Assembly (NCBI GenBank): GCA_020846025.1
Contig: JADLER010000189.1
Span: 1-49,501, forward strand
Length of the DNA stretch: 49,501 nucleotides
Source: Bacteroidia bacterium
Lineage (GTDB): Bacteria > Bacteroidota > Bacteroidia > B-17B0 > Aurantibacillaceae
Reading direction: 5' to 3'
A model generated the notes under the pieces. The model searched no databases. It saw only the letters and a program-made list of their open reading frames with translations, and was not told where the DNA came from. The first letter of the stretch is position 1. Each line of letters opens with the position of its first letter. Shown in pieces: positions 27,258 to 35,800 of the stretch. Made by a program: the position numbers and the translations under genes.

Positions 27258-27265
27258 TAAATTTG
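27258..27265 (+). promoter_or_regulatory. -7 box TAAATTTG for the antitoxin-fic operon
   Basis: An exact TAnnTTTG match 25 bases before the antitoxin ATG. No clear -33 element was seen. Confidence 0.5.
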
Positions 27266-27290
27266 TAAAAGGTTTAAGAACTGAGAAGAT

Positions 27291-27512
27291 ATGTTTGCCA
27301 CAATAGAAATAGATAGAATTAACCTAACAATAATGGGAGTGAAATTTTCAGACTTGAGGACTTTAGAGAACACTGCTAATGCTATAGGGAGTAATATGTT
27401 TGAAGGATTTATACCAACACCAAAAGGAATTGAAATAATTAGGGATTATGTAACTGGCAAGATATCTCTAACAGAACTTGTGGCATTTGCTAAACAAAAA
27501 GCCTATGTCTAA
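27291..27512 (+). CDS. VbhA-like antitoxin of a Fic toxin
   Basis: 73 residues. The inhibitory helix motif of class I Fic antitoxins, (S/T)xxxE(G/N), is present as SNMFEG (S34-G39). Its Glu (E38) would enter the Fic active site and block ATP positioning. It is followed by PTPKGIEIIRDYVTGKISLTEL, matching the VbhA-type helical bundle. The last 8 bases overlap the fic start codon, giving coupled translation and the usual antitoxin-first order. Confidence 0.82.
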   Translation: MFATIEIDRINLTIMGVKFSDLRTLENTANAIGSNMFEGFIPTPKGIEIIRDYVTGKISLTELVAFAKQKAYV

Positions 27513-28110
27513 TGCTTATAAATACATGGATGCAAACCACATCTATGTTGACTCTAAAACAGGAGTTTTAAAAAATTTACAAGGTATTTTAGAACATGAT
27601 GTATTACTCTTTGTTGAGAGTGCTGCCGTAACTAAACGACTACAAGAGCTTTACGAAAACCCGATTAAAATTAAATCAATTGATAGTCTTTTTGAAATTC
27701 ATAAACATTTATTTCAAGATATTTATGTATGGGCTGGAAAGAAGCGCCTTGTTGAGATAAGTAAAGATGGAAAACAGTTTTTTCCAATTTCCAATTTCGA
27801 TAACGCATTCACATATATTAATCAGCTAATTACTGAATTCAAAAAAATACCGAAAGACAACAAAAAAGAACTAGCTGAAAAGTTGGCAGAGATTTTAGAC
27901 AACATCAACTATTTACATCCATTTCGGGAAGGTAACGGAAGAACACAAAGAGAGTTTTTAAGGTTATTAGCTTTAGATAAGGATTTGATTTTAAATCTCA
28001 ATCCATCGGATAACAAAAATGTTTATCAGCAATATATGAAAGGAACTATTGAGAGCAATGTTTTGGTATTGACTGAACTGATTTTTGAACTGATTACCTC
28101 TAACAATTGA
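27505..28110 (+). CDS. Fic-family adenylyltransferase toxin
   Basis: 201 residues from the ATG at 27505, chosen because it overlaps the antitoxin stop (ATGTCTAA); a longer version would reach further into the antitoxin gene. The Fic motif HPFREGNGR (138-146) is complete, including the catalytic His. The flap region (about 84-95) and the helical core (FEIHKHLFQDIYVWAGKKR) match Fic/Doc proteins. The family transfers AMP to hydroxyl side chains of target proteins. VbhT-like toxins modify DNA gyrase and topoisomerase IV; the target here is unknown. Confidence 0.92.
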   Translation: MSNAYKYMDANHIYVDSKTGVLKNLQGILEHDVLLFVESAAVTKRLQELYENPIKIKSIDSLFEIHKHLFQDIYVWAGKKRLVEISKDGKQFFPISNFDNAFTYINQLITEFKKIPKDNKKELAEKLAEILDNINYLHPFREGNGRTQREFLRLLALDKDLILNLNPSDNKNVYQQYMKGTIESNVLVLTELIFELITSNN

Positions 28111-28184
28111 GATTTAAGTTCATCCTACATGCAAAATACTCCAATTAATATTGCATCTAATAAAACTTTAATAAAATTTAAATC

Positions 28185-28883
28185 CTAAAACTTTGAGCGA
28201 AGAGCGTCTATTGCCCTTGATAAATAAGGTTTTAAGGGCGCTTCACGTAGTTCCATATTCTTTTTTAATACAATGCTTACATAATCATGTACCGCATAAA
28301 AGAGCGAATACGAATTCATAGAGTAAAGTTTAAAACCATAAGGATAGGCATGATTTAATAAATCTTGCATTGATAAAGATTGGTCAATTATTTGCAATTT
28401 ATCGGGATGGTTTTTTCTTAACCAGTTTAAGTGATTAGGTTCTGGTATATTGATTAATACCACTGCATTAGGGCTCGTTAGTTTAGCAATGGTTTCAAAA
28501 ATATGAGCGTGTTGATCTACAGGTATATGCTCTAACACATCAGGAAAAACCACAAAATCAAATTGTAATGAGTGTGTAAAATTACTCATGTCGTTTACTA
28601 AAAACTCGGCATGAGTGTAAGATTTATTATACTGCTTAGCTAGTTCAATACTCTCGGGGCTAATATCTAATCCTACCAGTTTGCCTTGTGGTATGTGTTT
28701 TAAAATAAGTTGACTAACCGTGCCAATACCGCATCCAATTTCTAATACCTTTGAGTTAGCTTGTAGCCCAACTTTCTTTAAGTTTTTTAAAATTGTTAAA
28801 TGCCTTTTATTAATACCAACCTTTTTTACTGTTTTTAAATGTACAGTATCGTAGTATGTTTTTACTTCCTCGATAGTAGCCAT
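28185..28883 (-). CDS. class I SAM-dependent methyltransferase
   Basis: 232 residues. Motif I is VLEIGCGIGTV (47-57), the acidic loop is GLDISPESIELA (71-82), and motif II/III is FDFVVFPDVLEHIP (108-121). These define a Rossmann-fold methyltransferase of the Methyltransf_11/25 type. There is no membrane segment. It is divergent from the rfbB operon and might modify sugars or lipids of that pathway, but the sequence does not show the acceptor. Confidence 0.88.
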   Translation of the reverse strand: MATIEEVKTYYDTVHLKTVKKVGINKRHLTILKNLKKVGLQANSKVLEIGCGIGTVSQLILKHIPQGKLVGLDISPESIELAKQYNKSYTHAEFLVNDMSNFTHSLQFDFVVFPDVLEHIPVDQHAHIFETIAKLTSPNAVVLINIPEPNHLNWLRKNHPDKLQIIDQSLSMQDLLNHAYPYGFKLYSMNSYSLFYAVHDYVSIVLKKNMELREAPLKPYLSRAIDALRSKF

Positions 28884-28909
28884 TATGGGGTAATTTGCTT
28901 AAATTTTCT

Positions 28910-28917
28910 CAAAAATA
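28910..28917 (-). promoter_or_regulatory. -7 box TATTTTTG for the methyltransferase gene
   Basis: An exact TAnnTTTG match on the minus strand, 27 bases upstream of the ATG at 28883. Confidence 0.45.
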
Positions 28918-29026
28918 AGTAAAAAAACACTCACTTTTTAGGCATTTTGAACGAATAAGTACCCAAGGCTTCTCTTTTTTTAAATCATACTTTGTATATT
29001 CGTAACAAATATTTTTTTAACGTTTT

Positions 29027-30076
29027 ATGAAAGTTTTGATAACAGGTGGTGCAGGGTTCATTGGGTCTCATGTAGTGAGATTGTTTGTCAATAAATATCC
29101 TAATTATTCTATTTATAATTTAGATAAATTAACCTATGCAGGAAATTTAGCCAACTTAAAAGATGTAGAGAGTAAACCGAATTACACCTTTATAAAAGGC
29201 GATATAGTAGATGCTGATTTTATTAATCAGTTATTTAAAACACATCAGTTTAATGCCGTTATACATTTAGCTGCCGAGAGCCATGTAGATAGAAGTATTA
29301 CAAATCCTTTAGAGTTTGTATATACCAATGTGATTGGCACGGTAAATTTATTAAACGCAGCCAAAGAATTATTTAAGGCAGATGCTACTCAGTTTACTAA
29401 GTTTTATCATGTTTCTACTGATGAGGTGTATGGCTCGTTAGGCGATACGGGCTTGTTTACCGAAACTACAGCTTACGATCCACACAGTCCTTATTCGGCA
29501 TCTAAAGCAAGTTCCGATCATTTTGTAAGAGCCTATCACGATACTTATAAATTGCCTTGTGTTATTTCTAATTGCTCAAATAACTATGGTCCATTTCATT
29601 TTCCTGAAAAATTAATTCCATTGTGTATTAATAATATCAAGCACAATAAACCGTTACCTATTTACGGTAAAGGCGAAAACGTGCGCGATTGGTTATTTGT
29701 AGAAGATCATGCAAGAGCTATAGATGTTATTTTTCATAAAGCGGCATTAGGTAGCACGTATAATATAGGTGGTCATAACGAGTGGACTAATATTGATGTT
29801 ATTAAACTATTGTGCGATATGATGGATGAAAAACTTGGACGTGCAAAGGGAACTAATCAAAAATTAATCACTTTTGTAACTGATAGAGCAGGCCACGATT
29901 TACGTTATGCTATTGATTCTACAAAGTTGCAAAATGAGTTAGGATGGAAACCTTCTTTGCAATTTGAAGAAGGTCTTTCAAAAACGGTAGATTGGTATTT
30001 GCAAAACGAAGCTTGGCTCAATGATGTTACTTCGGGCGAGTACGCTAAATATTATGAAAAACAATATCAATCATAA
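29027..30076 (+). CDS. rfbB: dTDP-glucose 4,6-dehydratase
   Basis: 349 residues of the extended SDR family. The NAD-binding motif is ITGGAGFIG (5-13). NLDKLTYAGNL (31-41) is characteristic of RmlB/RfbB. STDEVYG (130-136) holds the catalytic Thr-Asp-Glu triad and YSASK (156-160) the Tyr and Lys. It converts dTDP-glucose to the 4-keto-6-deoxy sugar, the precursor of rhamnose and other deoxysugars of surface polysaccharides. The other rml genes are not in the window. Its stop overlaps the next start (TAATG). Confidence 0.96.
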   Translation: MKVLITGGAGFIGSHVVRLFVNKYPNYSIYNLDKLTYAGNLANLKDVESKPNYTFIKGDIVDADFINQLFKTHQFNAVIHLAAESHVDRSITNPLEFVYTNVIGTVNLLNAAKELFKADATQFTKFYHVSTDEVYGSLGDTGLFTETTAYDPHSPYSASKASSDHFVRAYHDTYKLPCVISNCSNNYGPFHFPEKLIPLCINNIKHNKPLPIYGKGENVRDWLFVEDHARAIDVIFHKAALGSTYNIGGHNEWTNIDVIKLLCDMMDEKLGRAKGTNQKLITFVTDRAGHDLRYAIDSTKLQNELGWKPSLQFEEGLSKTVDWYLQNEAWLNDVTSGEYAKYYEKQYQS

Positions 30077-31503
30077 TGGTATTTAGTAGCATTACATTTT
30101 TAGTTTATTTTCTTCCATTATTCCTTTTGGTGTATCATCTTACACCACATAAGTTTAAGAATGCTTGCATCTTAATTTTCAGTATTATTTTTTATGCTTG
30201 GGGTGGCCCTAAATTTATTTTTGTGATTTTGGGTACCACCTTTATTGATTACTTTATCGTTAATAAAATGTACCAAGCTAAAAGTGAGAAAGGGAAAAAA
30301 CAACTCTTGATTATCTCCCTTCTTATTAATTTGGGCTTATTGGCTTACTTTAAGTATAGTAATTTTTTTATTGATAATATCAATGTAGCTTTATCTACTT
30401 TAGGTATAAAAGAGATAACTTGGTTGAAAATTGCTTTACCTATTGGCATTTCGTTTTACACCTTTGAGAGTGTAACTTATGTAGTTGATGTGTATAGAGG
30501 TGTTCACAAGCCACTCAAAAATTTTTGGCATTATCAAACCTATATTTTATTATTTCCAAAACTAATTGCAGGACCTATTGTTCGTTACCACGATATTGCC
30601 GACCAAATAACAGATAGAGAAAAAAATTATACAGCCGATGTAAAGCTGAGTGGCTTTTATACCTTTTGCATAGGCTTAGCAAAGAAAGTAATTATAGCTA
30701 ATACCATTGGCTCACAAGCCGATGATGTATTTAAGTTGGAAGCACAAGATTTAAACACGGCTGCTGCTTGGGTGGGTGCTTTAGCATACACGTTTCAAAT
30801 TTATTTTGATTTTAGTGGCTATAGCGATATGGCTATTGGATTATGTAAGATAATGGGTATTCGTTTGCCCGAAAATTTTAATAACCCTTATCTTTCTTCT
30901 AGCATTAGCGAGTTTTGGAGAAGATGGCATATAACGCTTGGAACTTGGATGAAAAATTATTTATACATCCCGTTAGGCGGAAATAAAGTGAATGCAAATT
31001 ATAAGTTGTACAGAAATTTATTAATTGTGTTTTTGGCGTCGGGCTTGTGGCATGGCGCTAGTTGGAACTTTGTAATTTGGGGTGCTTATCATGGCTTGTT
31101 CTTAATATTAGAGCGGTTATTTTTATTAAATGTGTATGCCAAAATCGGGAAATTTATTTCAACCATCATCACTTTTATAATCGTTGTAGTAGGTTGGGTA
31201 TATTTTAGAATAGAGGATTTATCGCAGGCAAATCATATTGTAAAAACAATGTTTAGTTTTGATTTTACGGATGGTAAATTTGCTTTACACAACGATTTTT
31301 ATTTTTCGTTGTCTTTGGCAGTAGTGTTTTCTTTCTTTGCTTGTTTACCTTTTACCAAAACGCTTCAAGCTAAGGTGTATGGCGAGCATCATACCACATT
31401 ATCTAATACAGTGCTGTTAAGTTGTAGTATCTTGTTATTTTATATTTCATTAAGTTATATTGCCGCACTTGGTTTTAATCCTTTTATTTATTTTAGATTT
31501 TAA
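30076..31503 (+). CDS. MBOAT-family membrane O-acyltransferase (AlgI-like)
   Basis: 475 residues with about ten membrane segments. It contains the typical AlgI-like sequence: FDFSGYSDMAIGLCKIMG, FWRRWHITLGTWMKNYLYIPLGG, and the catalytic His in ASGLWHGASWNFVIWGAYHG. The family moves acyl groups across the inner membrane, usually to acetylate alginate, cellulose or other extracellular polymers. It is translationally coupled to rfbB and followed after 3 bases by an AlgX/AlgJ-like gene, the standard acceptor-side partner. Confidence 0.94.
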   Translation: MVFSSITFLVYFLPLFLLVYHLTPHKFKNACILIFSIIFYAWGGPKFIFVILGTTFIDYFIVNKMYQAKSEKGKKQLLIISLLINLGLLAYFKYSNFFIDNINVALSTLGIKEITWLKIALPIGISFYTFESVTYVVDVYRGVHKPLKNFWHYQTYILLFPKLIAGPIVRYHDIADQITDREKNYTADVKLSGFYTFCIGLAKKVIIANTIGSQADDVFKLEAQDLNTAAAWVGALAYTFQIYFDFSGYSDMAIGLCKIMGIRLPENFNNPYLSSSISEFWRRWHITLGTWMKNYLYIPLGGNKVNANYKLYRNLLIVFLASGLWHGASWNFVIWGAYHGLFLILERLFLLNVYAKIGKFISTIITFIIVVVGWVYFRIEDLSQANHIVKTMFSFDFTDGKFALHNDFYFSLSLAVVFSFFACLPFTKTLQAKVYGEHHTTLSNTVLLSCSILLFYISLSYIAALGFNPFIYFRF

Positions 31504-31506
31504 GCT

Positions 31507-32826
31507 ATGAGACAAAAACCTTATAATATGTTTGTGTGGGTTGCTTTTGTAGCAATAGCTTGGCCATTGGTTGCCAGTTGGACTAAAAAAAATAATGTTC
31601 CTAATTTAACGGGTATTGTCATAAATAATGTAAACCCCGATTCGCTTTTAAAAAAAGATAAAAGTTTATGGTTTAGTGGAGAATATCAAAGCTTGAAAGA
31701 TGATTACAATAACGATCATTGGGCATATAAAGAATTGTGTGTGCGATTAAATAATCAGTTTTATTATAATTGTTTTAATCAGTTAAGAGTTAATTCTTTT
31801 GTGTCGGGCAAAGATAACTATGTGTATAGCGAAACTTATATCTTTTCAGCTTTTGGAGATGATTATGTTGGTGAACAAAAAATTATTCAAAAATTACAAA
31901 AGGCAAAAGTTATTCAAGATAGTTTAAAACGTAAAGGCATTGATTTATTATTAGTATTTGCACCAGGAAAAGGAGAGTATTGTATTGAACAAATTGATGA
32001 TAAATATGTACATCCAATTAAACATACTAATTACAATACTTATATTGAACAGTGTAAAAAATTAGGACTAAATGTACTCGATTTAAAAGCTTGGTTTCAA
32101 CAATTAAAACCTACTACCCCTTATCCTTTATTTCCAAAATTCGGACATCATTGGAGTTACTACGCTGAGTGTTTAGCAACCGATACCATCCTTCATCATA
32201 TTGAACACTTGCATCATTGCGATATGCCTGAGGTGTCATGGAATAAAATAGATGTAGTGGACACATCAAGAAGCAGAGATGCTGATGTGCTAAAGAGTAT
32301 GAATTTATATAAGAATCCATCTCAAAATATGAAATTGGCTTATCCTGAATTATTGTTTGAACAAGATACTGCCAAAAATAAAACAAGGGTTTTAACGATT
32401 AGTGATAGTTATTGGTATGGGCCTGTATATATGGGTGTACCACAAAACTGTATGGCAGGCGGACAGTTTTGGTATTATTATAATAAAATTATTCCTAATC
32501 CTAATCCTGCCGAAAAAGTAGAGGTTTGGCAATTAGATTTAAAACAACAACTCGAAAGTAATCAAGTAGTAATGTTGTTATATTCAGATGGAAACTTGCC
32601 AAACTTTGGTAATGAATTCTTTGATGATGCGTATGAATTATATACAAATCCTACTTCGTACTACGCACGAGTAGAGCGTAACAAAACGATTAAACAATAC
32701 GCCAAACAGATTAGAGAGAAACCAATATTGCTTAAAAAAGCCACTAAAAAATCAGAGGAATTGCAAATTCCTTTAGATTCTGCCATAAAGCTAGATGCTA
32801 TGAAACTAGCGGGTATTAGTAAATAG
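31507..32826 (+). CDS. AlgX/AlgJ-like SGNH-fold acetyltransferase
   Basis: 439 residues with an N-terminal signal anchor (FVWVAFVAIAWPLVASW, about 9-25). The SGNH-like elements are LLLVFAPGKGEYC, FPKFGHHWSYYAECLATD (His/Asp-like region) and LTISDSYWYGPVYMG (Ser in the GDS-like block). Together with the upstream MBOAT protein this resembles the AlgI-AlgJ/AlgX pair that attaches acetyl groups to polysaccharides in the periplasm. The polymer acceptor is unknown. I infer function mainly from the pairing. Confidence 0.82.
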   Translation: MRQKPYNMFVWVAFVAIAWPLVASWTKKNNVPNLTGIVINNVNPDSLLKKDKSLWFSGEYQSLKDDYNNDHWAYKELCVRLNNQFYYNCFNQLRVNSFVSGKDNYVYSETYIFSAFGDDYVGEQKIIQKLQKAKVIQDSLKRKGIDLLLVFAPGKGEYCIEQIDDKYVHPIKHTNYNTYIEQCKKLGLNVLDLKAWFQQLKPTTPYPLFPKFGHHWSYYAECLATDTILHHIEHLHHCDMPEVSWNKIDVVDTSRSRDADVLKSMNLYKNPSQNMKLAYPELLFEQDTAKNKTRVLTISDSYWYGPVYMGVPQNCMAGGQFWYYYNKIIPNPNPAEKVEVWQLDLKQQLESNQVVMLLYSDGNLPNFGNEFFDDAYELYTNPTSYYARVERNKTIKQYAKQIREKPILLKKATKKSEELQIPLDSAIKLDAMKLAGISK

Positions 32827-32862
32827 ATACAGGCCTATTATGGCATTAATACTTTGACTAAA

Positions 32863-32880
32863 TTTAGGTTATTACCTAAA
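32863..32880. terminator. small hairpin at the end of two convergent genes
   Basis: TTTAGGT and ACCTAAA form a perfect 7-bp stem with loop TATT, overlapping the stop region of the minus-strand adhesin gene. No strong T-run follows, so terminator activity is uncertain. Confidence 0.3.
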
Positions 32881-35800
32881 CAAATTCACTGAGCCATGTT
32901 TTTCTATTTCTTTTCCGTCAAAGCCAGTGGCTTTTACAAAGAAGAAGTAGGTGCCCTCAGGAGCAGAAGCACCATTTGGTACTTTTCCATCCCACGAGGC
33001 TTTCGCGCCGCTGAACTCGTATAATTTCTCACCCCAACGGTTAAAGATTTGTAAAGCTATTTCTTTTACCCCTGTAGATTTAATAGTAAATATATCATTT
33101 ACATTATCCCCATTTGGTGTAAATACATTTGGTATTTCAAGTGTTAAACCATCTTCTACCACTATTTCTACCGTAGCTGTTGCTACACAAGTTCCAGACG
33201 CTACCACTAAACTCACAGTATAAGTTCCTGTGGTAAATGTTTGACTTGGATTTTGATCAGTAGATGTTTGACCATTTCCAAAATCCCATGTAAAACTTGT
33301 GCCATTACCACCACCCGTAAAGTTAACATCTAGTGGCGATGTACCCGTTGTAGGATTAGCAGTTAAACTAGCCGTAGCCGATGATTGACTAACTGTTACT
33401 ACTGCCGAACTCGAACAACCCGTTACATTATCAGTTACAGTTAAAGTGTAAGTTCCTGTTTCGCCAACTGTAGGATTTAAAGTATTGCTACCTGTTAAAA
33501 TACTAGTAGCAGATGGTCCAGCCCAAGTATATGACACATTACTAGAAGTGGTAACACCGTTTAATACTACTGTGCTACTACCACAAGCAATGTTAGCCGA
33601 TGTACCAGCATCTACACCTTGTGGTGTAACCGTACTACCAGTTACTACATATTGTACGGTGGTTGAACAGCCATTTACTGCATCTACTACTTCTAAAGTA
33701 TAAGTACCCGCCGATGTTACATCAATAGATGGTGTATTAAGATTACCAGGTAACCAATTAATATTGGTAGCGTTAGCACCGCTAGTACTAGAGTTTAAAG
33801 TAACTGTACCATTACTAGCCCCACAACCAATTACAGTGTTACTTGAGGTAACTGTAATAGTGCCAGTAGGAGCTGTATTATCTACAACCACTGTAAAGGT
33901 ATTTGCTGTATTAGTAGAAGAACTAACACAACCTGTAAGCGTATTGGTTACAGCTAAGGTATAAACACCTGCTGCGGTAAATGTGGCACTCGCCTGATTT
34001 GGAGAACTTGCTAAACCTGTTCCAGACCAAGTATAAGTTACATTAGCACTTGGTGATACCGTAGGAGTTACCGTTACATTCAAATTCGTACAAGTAATGG
34101 TACCACTATTTCCAGAAGTAGAAAGCGTGGCTGATGGTAATGCTGTTGCATCTACCACGGTTACAACATTATTGGCAATGCTGGTAGCACAACCCGATAC
34201 TGTATTTGTTACCACTGCACTATACGTTCCAGGAGCGGTAAACTGTGGTGTAGCAGTAGTTTCAGTGCCAGGCACAATACCAGCCGTAGGCGACCAACTA
34301 TAACTTACAGGGCTCGCTGTGGTGGTAATAGCTACCGTAGGGCTTGGATTTGTACAAGTAATAGAAGCTGTATTAGATGATAAGGTTACTACTGGAATAC
34401 CTGCATCAGCTACTACCTCTACAGTAGCTTGTAAAGCCGATGAAGTGCTACATCCAGTAATTGTATTGGTAACAGATACTGTATAAATACCTGGATTACT
34501 TACCATAACCGGGTTACCAGTTAAAGTACCACTGCTTGGTGTTGTCCAAGTATAAATGGTATTAGGGTCATCTGAACTACTACCTGATAAGGTTACGGTA
34601 GGTACTGCGCAAGTAGCGGTTAAGGTAGGAGCTGTACCTAAGGTAAAGCTAGGCGTTGTGGTATTAGAGATAACGGTTACAGTGCTTGTACCTGTACAAC
34701 CATTGATATTGTCAGTAACTGTCACCACATAACTACCGCCTGCATCCACACTTGGGCTACTGCTTGTGCCATTGGTAATAGTACCAGGGCCAGACCATGA
34801 ATACGCATAATTAGTACCTGTTGGTGTCGCATTAAGGGTAACAAGCGTATTAGTACAAGTAATGGTAGATGATGAAGTGGCATTAGCCACTGGGGCAATG
34901 GTATTACTTGGCACATTGGCTGTGTAAATAGCATCACAACCTGAAGAAGTATTTGTAATGGTTACACTATACACGCCTGGCATGTTAGCTGTTGTTACTG
35001 AATTAGTAGGGCTACCTAAAGTACCTGGCCCACTCCAAGCGAAAGATAAAGGATCGGAACCAACCGGTGTCACCCCAATGGTAACAATAGAATTAGTACA
35101 AGTAATAGAATTAGTAACAGGGTTTACTGTTGCTTGCGGAACATTCGTAGAAGAACTTACGGTTACCACTGAAGTATGAGTACAGCCAGAGGCTGGTATG
35201 GTAGCAACTAAAGTATAGGTACCAGGAGCACAAGCTGCTGTTGTAAAACTACTAGATGAGCCACAAACACCGCCTAACCAGTTAGCTGTAGCACCTGCTG
35301 GACTTGCTGAGCCTGTTAAGGTAACAGAAGGGCTTCCGCAGGTAAGGGTTTGAGACGGACCAGCATTCGCTGTTGGTGTGGTGGTGTTTTGATTAATAGT
35401 GGTATTAGCAGTAGCGGTACAACCATTAGCGGCTGTTACTACAACAACGTAAGAACCTGGAGTATTAGCGGTAGTAGTCGCAGTGTTAGTAGCTCCTGTA
35501 ATACCAGGACCAGACCATGCATAAGTACCACCACCAGTAGCGGTTAGATTAATGCTATTAACAGTACAGGTTAATGAACCACTATTGCTAGCGCCTGCTG
35601 TTGGAGCTGTTGTATTTTGTGTAACAGACGTATTAGCAGTAGCAGTACAACCATTGGCAGCTGTAACTAAAACAGAATAAGTGCCACCCGCATTAACGGT
35701 TGGGTTTGCAGAAGTGTTGCCTGTGATAGCACCGCCAGTCCAAGCATAAGTTCCACCACCACTAGCTGTTAAGGTAACAGTAGTATTGGTACAATTTAAT

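Noticed and set aside
32951-35547. Several plus-strand open frames of 65-90 codons opposite the adhesin
   Set aside because: They lie antisense to a continuous 1725-codon gene with clear signal and sorting domains. Their Val/Thr/Pro-rich products are what the Thr/Ser repeat codons give on the other strand, and no start signals or families are seen.
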